NCBI GenBank assembly: GCA_030647965.1
Contig: JAUSIT010000011.1
Span: 1 to 35,063 of the forward strand
DNA length: 35,063 nt
Direction: 5' to 3'
Source: Nanobdellota archaeon
Lineage (GTDB): Archaea; Nanobdellota; Nanobdellia; Pacearchaeales; GW2011-AR1
Positions within the stretch are counted from its first letter, which is position 1. Each line of letters opens with the position of its first letter. The position numbers and the translations under genes are program-made. Of this stretch, positions 23,194-29,458 are shown one piece after another. The notes below the pieces were generated by a model. It made no database searches, had not been told where the DNA came from, and saw only the letters and a program-made list of their open reading frames with translations.

Positions 23194-23254
23194 TCTGAAA
23201 TTAAAACCCAATTCTTTAGAATTGGGTCGTAAGCTTACTTGTTTTAATTTCGGA
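23194..23254 (+). repeat. compact three-way-junction element
   Basis: The closing stem TCTGAAATTAAAAC (23194-23207) pairs with GTTTTAATTTCGGA (23241-23254), 14 bp with one G-T. It encloses hairpin ACCCAATTC/GAATTGGGT (23206-23227, 9-10 bp, sharing a boundary base with the stem) and the palindrome GTAAGCTTAC (23229-23238). It has the same closing-stem plus two-hairpin plan as the type I elements but unrelated sequence. It could also act as a terminator for flanking genes. Confidence 0.6.
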
Positions 23255-23261
23255 GCATCCT

Positions 23262-23370
23262 AAAAACAAGGGGCTTTACAAAAAAAGTTTTGCTCTTTTC
23301 TTTTTACGTTTCTATTAAAAGAGCAAAACTTTTTCCACACCTTTTAAGGTGTGATGCCCCCTTGTTTTTT
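23262..23370 (+). repeat. structured repeat element, type I (best copy)
   Basis: The closing stem AAAAACAAGGGGC (23262-23274) pairs with GCCCCCTTGTTTTT (23356-23369, one bulged C). Hairpin 1 is an 18-bp perfect stem, AAAAAGTTTTGCTCTTTT (23282-23299) with 23317-23334, loop 17 nt. Hairpin 2 is CACACCTT-TT-AAGGTGTG (23336-23353). The architecture equals that at 15452-15565 with compensatory differences. The 3' end of the RelE-like gene lies within it. Confidence 0.75.
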
Positions 23371-23738
23371 TGATATCCAAAAATTTTATCATAATCTCTA
23401 TGGTTAAATATATCCATTACAAAAGTAATTATTTCTACTTCATTTCCAGTTATTGTATAAGTCATTCTCCATCTATCAGCTAATTCAATTCTCCAAACAT
23501 TATCTGCATCAAATTTTTGTATATATTTTCCAGGGATTAATTTTTTTGGAACTTGATCTCCTGCAAAAGGATTTTGTTTTAATAAATCTCTAGCCCTATT
23601 TATACTTCTTAACAAAGTTTGATGAAAAGAACTTTCTATACCTTTTAATCTTTCTTCACCAACTATCTTATTTAATTCTTGATAAACTTTATCTGCTTCT
23701 TCAGATAATTTTACTTTTATTTCTTTACGATTAAACAT
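23304..23738 (-). CDS. RelE/ParE-like toxin with repeat-derived C-terminal tail
   Basis: This 144-aa protein is the second gene of a toxin-antitoxin pair. The first ~120 residues fit the RelE/YafQ-like fold: helices VKLSEEADKVYQELNKIV and LRSINRARDLLKQNPFAGDQ, then IQKFDADNVWRIELADRWRMTYTITGNEVEIITFVMDIFNHRDYDKIFGY. The 'W R.EL...WRMTYTI' strand pair and the HRDYDKIFG ending are typical. Normal members stop there. This one continues QKNKGASHLKRCGKSFALLIET, entirely encoded by the type I repeat. Toxin activity on ribosome-bound mRNA is inferred from the family. Confidence 0.7.
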   Translation of the reverse strand: MFNRKEIKVKLSEEADKVYQELNKIVGEERLKGIESSFHQTLLRSINRARDLLKQNPFAGDQVPKKLIPGKYIQKFDADNVWRIELADRWRMTYTITGNEVEIITFVMDIFNHRDYDKIFGYQKNKGASHLKRCGKSFALLIET

Positions 23739-24010
23739 TATATCTCCCTTGCTTTTTCAATTGCTTTTCTTAATTTTGGGCTTGGGTTATAAATCCATAA
23801 TATTCCCTTATGACTATCTATAATCATTCCTCTTTCTTCTAAATACCTTAAAATTAAATTTAGAGTTTGATGCATAATTTGTACAGGAAGCCTTCTTTTC
23901 AATTCTTCTCTGTCAATCATAGTGTCTGCTTCTTTCAAAGCTTTTTCTATCATTAACATAGTTCTTAAGCTCGGATAATGGATTATGTTCTTATCTTTAT
24001 ATATTTCCAT
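23738..24010 (-). CDS. winged-helix antitoxin
   Basis: This 90-aa protein is translationally coupled to the toxin by TAATG. MEIYKDKNIIHYPSLRTMLMIEKALKEADTMIDREELKRRLP is followed by a winged-helix core (QIMHQTLNLILRYLEERGMIIDSHKGILWIYN) and a short tail that could bind the toxin (SPKLRKAIEKAREI). A perfect 20-bp palindrome over its promoter (24018-24037) fits conditional autoregulation by the antitoxin or the complex. The family differs from the DUF2683 antitoxin of the first pair. Confidence 0.65.
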   Translation of the reverse strand: MEIYKDKNIIHYPSLRTMLMIEKALKEADTMIDREELKRRLPVQIMHQTLNLILRYLEERGMIIDSHKGILWIYNPSPKLRKAIEKAREI

Positions 24011-24017
24011 ATTAATC

Positions 24018-24037
24018 TATATATAAGTTTATATATA
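24018..24037. promoter_or_regulatory. operator palindrome of the second toxin-antitoxin operon
   Basis: TATATATAA-GT-TTATATATA is a perfect inverted repeat of 9-bp arms, 8 bp before the antitoxin ATG. It overlaps or mimics TATA-box sequence, so binding of the antitoxin would exclude TBP. Confidence 0.5.
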
Positions 24038-24075
24038 AATCTTTTGTTTAAGAAGAGTTTGATATATTTTTAAGG

Positions 24076-24237
24076 TTATAGATCTCGTGCAAAAAGAGTT
24101 CTTCTTTGATTTTCTTTTGCTCTTTTTTCAGCTTTTTTTATTAAATCTTCTGTATTTTTCTCAAGCTCTCTTTCAAATTCTTCAGAAACACTTAATTCAG
24201 TTATTTCTCTTATTTTGCTTTTGTTTATCAGGCTCAT
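24076..24237 (-). CDS. minimal histone-fold protein (53 aa), overlapping lysS
   Basis: This gene is absent from the ORF track because it is short. MSLINKSKIREITELSVSEEFERELEKNTEDLIKKAEKRAKENQRRTLFARDL has the archaeal histone order: a short first helix (KSKIREITE), a long central helix (SEEFERELEKNTEDLIKKAEKRAKEN) and the RRTLFARDL loop that in histones reads RKTIKAEDI and contacts DNA. It stops right there, so the third helix is almost absent. The start overlaps the lysS 3' end by 41 bp in another frame, after AAGGAAAAACAAA. It therefore is coexpressed with lysS and acylphosphatase. Dimerisation and DNA binding are inferred from the family. Confidence 0.72.
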   Translation of the reverse strand: MSLINKSKIREITELSVSEEFERELEKNTEDLIKKAEKRAKENQRRTLFARDL

Positions 24238-25729
24238 TTTGTTTTTCCTTTTCTTCCACTTCTGGCTTCATAAATGGGAATAATATAATATCTCTGATTG
24301 AATCCTGGCCTGTTAAAAACATAATCATTCTATCAACACCCAAGCCAATTCCACCTGTTGGAGGCATTCCAACTTCAATTGCATTTATGAAATCTTCATC
24401 ATAAGGATTTGCTTCTTCATTTCCTTTTTTCAAAGTTTTTTGCTGTTCTTCTAAAAGTTTTTTTTGCAATACAGGGTCATTTAATTCAGAATAAGCATTT
24501 CCTAATTCTGCGCCCATGCAAAATGGCTCAAATCTTTCAATTAATTCGCATGATTTATCATTTCTATGTAATTTGCATAAAGGTGTTGTTTCTAAAGGAT
24601 GATCTATAATAAAAGTTGGTTGTTCAATTTTATCTTCGCAAAAATGTTCAAAAATTGCTTGAGTTGCCCAGCCTTTACCTTCACCCTTGCATTCAATATT
24701 ATTTTTCTTAATAAAAGAACAAAGTTCTTTTTCACTCATTTTATCTACATCAATTTCTGCAAATTTTTTAATTGCATCTTTCATGGTCATTCTTTTCCAT
24801 GGCTTTTTAAAATCAACGATTTTTCCTCTAAATTCCATTTTCGTTGAACCATTAACTTTTTTTGCAACATATTCATAAACATCTTCAAATAATTCCATCA
24901 TATCATTATAATCTGCATAAGCTTGATAAATTTCCATCATTGTAAATTCAGGATTATGCCATCTGTCAATTCCTTCATTTCTAAAATTTCTTGCAATTGT
25001 AAAAACTTTTTCATAGCCACCAACAATTAATCTTTTCAAATATAATTCAGGAGAAATTGCCAAAAATAATTCAATATCTAATGCATTAAGATAAGTTTTA
25101 AATGGTTTTGCACTTGCCCCGCCATAAATTGTTTGTAAATAAGGAGTTTCAACTTCATTAAATCCTTTTGATTTTAAAAATTCCCTAATAGCATCAATAA
25201 TTTTTTCTCTTTTTTCAAAAACTTCCCTTATTTCAGGATTCATTAATAAATCCAAATATCTTTTTCTATATCTTTCTTCTTTATCTTGAAGTCCATGAAA
25301 TTTTTCAGGCATTGGTTTTAATGATTTTGTTAAGATTTCAATATTTTCTGCTAAAATACTTAATTCTCCTCTTTTAGTTCTGAAAACTTTTCCAGAAACA
25401 CCTATAAAATCTCCTGAATCAACAAATTTCTTAAATAATTCCATTTGTTTTTCAGAAGTTTTTTTATCTTGCAATACAACCTGTATTGTTCCTGTTGAAT
25501 CTCTTAGAACAGCAAAAATTAATTTTCCTAAATCTCTAATGGACATTATTCTTCCTGCACTAACTGCTTTTTTCCCAAACTTTTCATTTTCAAGTTTTTT
25601 ATATTCTTTCTGCAAATCAGCACAAAAATCTTTTTTATCAAATTTATAAGCATAAGGATTTATTCCTAATTTTCTCATTTCTTCAATTTTTTTCAGTCTT
25701 TCATTAACAATTTCTTCTTCTCTGCCCAT
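24197..25729 (-). CDS. lysS: lysyl-tRNA synthetase, class II
   Basis: This 510-aa enzyme charges tRNA-Lys with lysine using ATP. The N-terminal OB-fold anticodon-binding domain is at about residues 55-140 (VSAGRIMSIRDLGKLIFAVLRDSTGTIQVVLQD). The class II core follows: motif 1 region REFLKSKGFNEVETPYLQTIYGGASAKPF, motif 2 FTIARNFRNEGIDRWHNPEFTMMEIYQAYADY and motif 3 GIGLGVDRMIMFLTGQDSIRDIILFPFMKPE. Most euryarchaea use the unrelated class I enzyme; class II is found in some archaea and in bacteria. A Lys/Gln-rich tail (KEKQNEPDKQKQNKRNN) overlaps the histone-like gene. Its ATG overlaps the acylphosphatase stop (TAATG). Confidence 0.96.
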   Translation of the reverse strand: MGREEEIVNERLKKIEEMRKLGINPYAYKFDKKDFCADLQKEYKKLENEKFGKKAVSAGRIMSIRDLGKLIFAVLRDSTGTIQVVLQDKKTSEKQMELFKKFVDSGDFIGVSGKVFRTKRGELSILAENIEILTKSLKPMPEKFHGLQDKEERYRKRYLDLLMNPEIREVFEKREKIIDAIREFLKSKGFNEVETPYLQTIYGGASAKPFKTYLNALDIELFLAISPELYLKRLIVGGYEKVFTIARNFRNEGIDRWHNPEFTMMEIYQAYADYNDMMELFEDVYEYVAKKVNGSTKMEFRGKIVDFKKPWKRMTMKDAIKKFAEIDVDKMSEKELCSFIKKNNIECKGEGKGWATQAIFEHFCEDKIEQPTFIIDHPLETTPLCKLHRNDKSCELIERFEPFCMGAELGNAYSELNDPVLQKKLLEEQQKTLKKGNEEANPYDEDFINAIEVGMPPTGGIGLGVDRMIMFLTGQDSIRDIILFPFMKPEVEEKEKQNEPDKQKQNKRNN

Positions 25730-26007
25730 TAAAACCTCAAAATTTTAAATTCTTTAAAATCACCTTCATACTTTCTTTCTTCTACTTTTACATTTTTTAT
25801 CTGCGAATTTTTTGGCCCTTGTTTGCATAACTCAATCATTTTTAAAATATCATTTGTTTCGCCTTCAGTTATTATCTCAACATTTCCATTATCCAAGTTT
25901 CTTACAAAACCCCTTAAGTTTAATTTAATAGCATTATCTGCTATAAACTGCCTAAAAAATATTCCTTGGACAGTCCCAGTAATTTCAATTTTTACAGCCC
26001 TTTTCAT
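25729..26007 (-). CDS. acyP: acylphosphatase
   Basis: This 92-aa enzyme hydrolyses acyl phosphates such as carbamoyl or acetyl phosphate. The signature G-x-V-Q-G-I-F-F-R (GTVQGIFFRQFI) contains the catalytic Arg that binds phosphate. The catalytic Asn lies in LRGFVRNLDNGNVEIITEGE. The length is the family norm. It is the first gene of the operon with lysS and the histone-like gene. The region upstream (26066-26225) is a repeat element. Confidence 0.94.
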   Translation of the reverse strand: MKRAVKIEITGTVQGIFFRQFIADNAIKLNLRGFVRNLDNGNVEIITEGETNDILKMIELCKQGPKNSQIKNVKVEERKYEGDFKEFKILRF

Positions 26008-26065
26008 AAAATGAAGATATTTTGTTAATTTTTATACTTAACTGTTTAAAACTGTTGAAAAGGAA

Positions 26066-26225
26066 ATAATTATGCTTTGCAAAATATATGGAATCTCCTG
26101 GCGGAGATTTACGATTAATTAACAGTCAGGAGTTGCAAAAAGTTTTGCTTTTTTATTTTGCGTTACTTATTGTAAGAGCAAAACTTTTTCTAGACGACTT
26201 AATATCCCCACAAAGTGCAAATTAT
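26066..26225 (+). repeat. structured repeat element, type II (most complete copy)
   Basis: ATAATT (26066-26071) and GCTTTG (26074-26079) pair with CAAAGTGC (26211-26218) and AATTAT (26220-26225). Inside are a 7-bp hairpin, AATCTCC-TGGC-GGAGATT (26092-26109), the block TTACGATTAATTAACAGTCA, and hairpin 1 (26137-26152/26174-26189, 16 bp with one G-T). A GACGACTTAATAT block then matches the other type II copies. It fills the gap between acyP and the winged-helix gene. Confidence 0.7.
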
Positions 26226-26231
26226 AAGAGG

Positions 26232-26504
26232 TTATATCCCAAAAGTTTTTTCAAACTCTTTCATCTGGGCATATTTAACTGCAAAATCTCTTCCTTTTTT
26301 TGTTATTTGGAGCAAAGCCTTTGCTTCAGAAAGATTATCTTCAATTAGCTTATTTTTTATTAATTCATTTAAGTATAACTTCATCTGATTATGCGAGAGA
26401 TTTGCTTTATACATAAGATGGGTCTTTTTAATCTTCCCGCCTTTTTCTTGTATAATTCTCAAAATATCAGATATTATGTCTGACCTGTTTCTTTTTCTTT
26501 CCAT
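26232..26504 (-). CDS. winged-helix protein (HTH_45-like)
   Basis: This 90-aa protein matches the small archaeal winged-helix type: [51 protein letters not shown], then the wing [27 protein letters not shown]. Such proteins are usually dimeric DNA binders. The first 38 bp overlap the end of the upstream 7-TM gene in another frame, so the two are coupled and could form a membrane sensor plus DNA-binding effector. The stop lies 7 bp beyond a type II repeat element. Confidence 0.75.
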   Translation of the reverse strand: MERKRNRSDIISDILRIIQEKGGKIKKTHLMYKANLSHNQMKLYLNELIKNKLIEDNLSEAKALLQITKKGRDFAVKYAQMKEFEKTFGI

Positions 26505-27174
26505 ATTCTAAAATCTTTACTATTAAAATTAGCAAAATCACATAACTTATTAATTGTATTGTTTGTGCGATTGCATATAAAATAGCAATATGGGAAAGAA
26601 TAAATATGATTTGGCTTAATGATAACATTGCAAATGCAATCAATAAAGTTTTAGTGTTGCCTGATTTATTTTTTTGATATAAATCTTGATAGTTACCAAT
26701 TATTAATATTAATAGCAAAAGAGCAGTAATATGGAAAAGATAAAAAAAGAAATTACCAAATAAAGCAGAAATAATCAAGAAATAAAATACAAGGAAAAAA
26801 TCACTTGTAATTCCTTTTTTTGTAGGAATTTTATAAATAATATATAATCCCATTAAAGTAAATAATTTATGAAGAAAAAATCCAATATAATAAAAAATAT
26901 CGACTGATTTTACAACATTATATGTTACAACCATGTGACCAATGTTTTGTGTAAAGCTAGTATCATAATATAACACTAATTTTGTAAGAATTGTAAAAAT
27001 TTCTGCAAGAGCAATTGCAAAAAATCCTAAACCAATATATAATGAATTTTTATTTTTGCTTAATCTGTAATTTTTTAAGCATAAAATAAAAAATAAAAAT
27101 AAAATCATAAAACTAAATATCTCAATTAATACATCTATTCCAAGAAACCAATCAGGTGTTAATGCTATCTTCAT
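26467..27174 (-). CDS. seven-helix integral membrane protein, possible sensor
   Basis: This 235-aa protein has about seven transmembrane helices: [45 protein letters not shown], the [24 protein letters not shown] region, [55 protein letters not shown] and [14 protein letters not shown]. The layout resembles the 7-TM sensor part of some archaeal histidine kinases, here without a kinase. It overlaps the winged-helix gene downstream. A membrane-sensing partner for that DNA-binding protein is an inference from arrangement. Confidence 0.6.
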   Translation of the reverse strand: MKIALTPDWFLGIDVLIEIFSFMILFLFFILCLKNYRLSKNKNSLYIGLGFFAIALAEIFTILTKLVLYYDTSFTQNIGHMVVTYNVVKSVDIFYYIGFFLHKLFTLMGLYIIYKIPTKKGITSDFFLVFYFLIISALFGNFFFYLFHITALLLLILIIGNYQDLYQKNKSGNTKTLLIAFAMLSLSQIIFILSHIAILYAIAQTIQLISYVILLILIVKILEYGKKKKQVRHNI

Positions 27175-27302
27175 CGAGGATATTAGCTAAAATTCGTTTA
27201 AAAAGCTTGTGAAACTCGTTTCTATACTTAAATTCTGTATGATTTTTTCACAACTGATTTATAAGGGATTTTCTTGAATTTTTTATGAAAGGAGGTGAAA
27301 AA

Positions 27303-27452
27303 ATGAAACAATATTTAATAACTAATGAAAAAATACCTTATAACTTAAAGAAAGAATTTGCAACATTATATCAAATGGGCTTGCAGGATTATGAAATAAG
27401 CTATTTGCTTTATTTAAAGACAAAAAAACAGGCAAGAGCTAAATGGAGATAA
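27303..27452 (+). CDS. 49-aa protein with strong Shine-Dalgarno sequence
   Basis: This ORF is too short for the track. MKQYLITNEKIPYNLKKEFA continues TLYQMGLQDYEISYLLYLKT and ends KKQARAKWR. It is preceded by a textbook ribosome site, AAAGGAGGTGA, 5-6 bp before the ATG. That is rare in this mostly leaderless window and is shared with the S-layer gene. A TATA-like GATTTATAAG (about 27256-27265) gives a short leader. The protein is basic and helical. It is convergent with trmY (stops 7 bp apart). No family is recognised. An upstream in-frame ATG (27285) would put the ribosome site inside the coding region and is rejected. Confidence 0.6.
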   Translation: MKQYLITNEKIPYNLKKEFATLYQMGLQDYEISYLLYLKTKKQARAKWR

Positions 27453-27459
27453 TTATTAA

Positions 27460-28050
27460 TTAATTTTCAATTTGCCGGTCAACTTCATTATTAATAATGG
27501 TAATGGTTTGGCTGGCAAAATATGTTTTTTTACCTATAGAAATTTTTTCAATATTTTTAATAAATTTTTCTTTATCTTTTGGAAATCCCTGATGATCCCC
27601 AATTATAAAAACTTCATTGCCCTTGAATTTTAATTTTCTAATATCTTCTCCTTTTTTGCTTAAAATAAAAACATTTTTTCCTTCCTTGTCTAATTCTTTA
27701 ATAAGTACTTCAAAACCTTTTTTTTCAATAAAGCAGCCAGGAAATATTTTCCTAAGCCCATCTTTTGAATCTTTTGGCAGTTTATACAACATTCTTTTTA
27801 TCAAGCCGCCTATATCTTTTTTTGAAATTGGCATTTCTTTATCATATTCAAATATTAAATGTGCAGGGGGATTTGGCTGGCCTTCAAAAATTAAATGCAA
27901 TTTTACATCATCTCTTATTGCATGTGAAAGAAAAAATACAGATATAACTACATTGCATGCAATATCCATTCTTCCTGCTTTCATTAAATTAGATAAATCA
28001 AAATTTCCAGTCGTTATGGCTTCTTTTGAATAATAAATAAATTCTCTCAT
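27460..28050 (-). CDS. trmY: tRNA (pseudouridine(54)-N1)-methyltransferase
   Basis: This 196-aa protein matches archaeal TrmY (DUF358), a SPOUT-class enzyme that methylates pseudouridine 54 in the T-loop of tRNA using S-adenosylmethionine. Family blocks are all present: MREFIYYSKEAITTGNFDLSNLMKAGRMDIACNVVISVFFLSHAIRDDVKLHLIFEGQPNPP, the EVFIIGDHQGFPKD cofactor loop, and the SIGKKTYFASQTITIINNEVDRQ ending of the trefoil knot. The length is standard. This is a strictly archaeal tRNA modification and one of the clearest indicators of the host domain. Confidence 0.94.
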   Translation of the reverse strand: MREFIYYSKEAITTGNFDLSNLMKAGRMDIACNVVISVFFLSHAIRDDVKLHLIFEGQPNPPAHLIFEYDKEMPISKKDIGGLIKRMLYKLPKDSKDGLRKIFPGCFIEKKGFEVLIKELDKEGKNVFILSKKGEDIRKLKFKGNEVFIIGDHQGFPKDKEKFIKNIEKISIGKKTYFASQTITIINNEVDRQIEN

Positions 28051-28091
28051 GAAAATATTAACCTAACCTGGTTTTTAAAATATCTTTTTGC

Positions 28092-29456
28092 TTAGTCTGC
28101 ACCTTCTGGCAAATCTTCATCAGAAACATTATATCCTCTTTGTGCTTGTTCAAGTTCTTTTTTAACATTATTGACTTCTTGCTTAATTTGTTCATATTCT
28201 CCATCTATTGCTTCAGCAGAATTAGGTAATTCTTCATATTCTGCATAAACTACATTTGAAGGCGCTGGGGGATTTTTTAATTGAAAAGTAGATGTTTTTG
28301 CAATTCCTGCAGCAATACCTTCTATTTTATATGGAACTTCTTGTTGGCTTTTTTCATATATATCTCTATTTCGGCCCCACATTTTTTCTTTTTCTACAGG
28401 ATATAATTTATCACTAATTGTTTCCATTAAATTATAAAAAACTTCAGAGCTTGAACTTTTTTGATAAGGATAATAATCATGGTATGATGAATAACTACTA
28501 ACTATTTCATTAAAATAATCTTCTGAAATTGGATCTAACAAATCATTTAAAATTTGCCATCTTGTTTTTTTATTCTTTTTCTCTATTTTTGCAGAAGGAA
28601 TTTTGTTGTCTGTTGCTTCAGTTCCTGCAGTTTCTCCACCAAACTCTTTAGATTCTGGATTTTTGTAAGAATAATAACTATATTGGTTTTTTATTTTATT
28701 TAACATAATACACACAATCAAATCATTATCAATTATTCCAACTTCATGTTGGTCATTTCCTGCTTTTATATCTGAAATAAATCCCACTTTTGCACGAATT
28801 ATTTTATCCCTGAAAATTCCTTTGTTTAAATAAGAGGGTTTTGTATATGTAAAAAATGTTTGAGCCATTATTCTTACATTGTTAGAAAGTTCTGAAAAAT
28901 TTTCATCATAAATATGTCTCATGATTTTTACCATATCTGCAGGACATGTTAAATTGCTTCCATCTGGATTAAATTCATTTGTAATTTTTGGCACATTTGG
29001 GCAAAGAAGATGAGAAAACATTGTTTTTTCAAGGCCTAAATTCTTTATTGAATTATTCAGTGTTTCTATCCCGATTTTATCAACTAAAATATTTGTAGCT
29101 TCATTGTCTGATTCAACAAGCATGTAAAAAATTAAATCATCTACACTTATCTCCTGATTATTTGGAAGCATAGAAGTAAAGTCATATGTTTCAAGCATAT
29201 ATTTATGATTAGTTTTCAAAAATGTTGTAAGGGATAATTTTTTTCTATCAATTTCTTGCAATGTAGCAATCATTACAGGAACTTTAATAATTGATGCAGA
29301 CCATCCAGGATCATATGCATTTACATTTGCTTCAAGCCCGTCACTTATTCTGTATAAACTTATTTTTGTTTCTGCATCAAAATCTTTTTTTATATTTTCA
29401 ATTGTAGATCTTAATTTTTCTTCAAGTGTTTTTTCTTGTGGTTTGTAAAAGCTCAT
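28092..29456 (-). CDS. class A beta-lactamase-fold serine hydrolase with C-terminal extension
   Basis: This 454-aa protein has an N-terminal domain (1-280) with the penicillin-binding/beta-lactamase motif order. S55-x-x-K58 lies in GWSASIIKVPVMIATLQE, S116-D117-N118 in YMLVESDNEATN, and K223-x-G in RAKVGFISD, with the NLTCPADMVKIMRHIY helix between. This corresponds to the Beta-lactamase2 type. No signal peptide is present, so the enzyme is probably cytosolic, unlike true cell-wall enzymes. Residues about 285-454 are an extra domain (WQILNDLLDPISEDYFNEIVSSYSSYHDYY...) ending in an acidic coiled coil. It is the last gene of the amidoligase-like operon, 2 bp after the previous gene. Hydrolysis of a peptide or amide made by the ligases is inferred. 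Confidence 0.72.
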   Translation of the reverse strand: MSFYKPQEKTLEEKLRSTIENIKKDFDAETKISLYRISDGLEANVNAYDPGWSASIIKVPVMIATLQEIDRKKLSLTTFLKTNHKYMLETYDFTSMLPNNQEISVDDLIFYMLVESDNEATNILVDKIGIETLNNSIKNLGLEKTMFSHLLCPNVPKITNEFNPDGSNLTCPADMVKIMRHIYDENFSELSNNVRIMAQTFFTYTKPSYLNKGIFRDKIIRAKVGFISDIKAGNDQHEVGIIDNDLIVCIMLNKIKNQYSYYSYKNPESKEFGGETAGTEATDNKIPSAKIEKKNKKTRWQILNDLLDPISEDYFNEIVSSYSSYHDYYPYQKSSSSEVFYNLMETISDKLYPVEKEKMWGRNRDIYEKSQQEVPYKIEGIAAGIAKTSTFQLKNPPAPSNVVYAEYEELPNSAEAIDGEYEQIKQEVNNVKKELEQAQRGYNVSDEDLPEGAD

Positions 29457-29458
29457 TT

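Noticed and set aside
24087-24404. plus-strand 105-aa ORF opposite lysS and the histone-like gene
   Set aside because: Phe/Leu-rich translation of the complement of two well-supported minus-strand genes; no start signals.
15452-26225. repeats as a CRISPR array
   Set aside because: Copies are scattered over 11 kb, differ in length and orientation, have no regular spacers and no cas genes nearby.
27617-28033. plus-strand 138-aa ORF opposite trmY
   Set aside because: Antisense shadow of a confident trmY.
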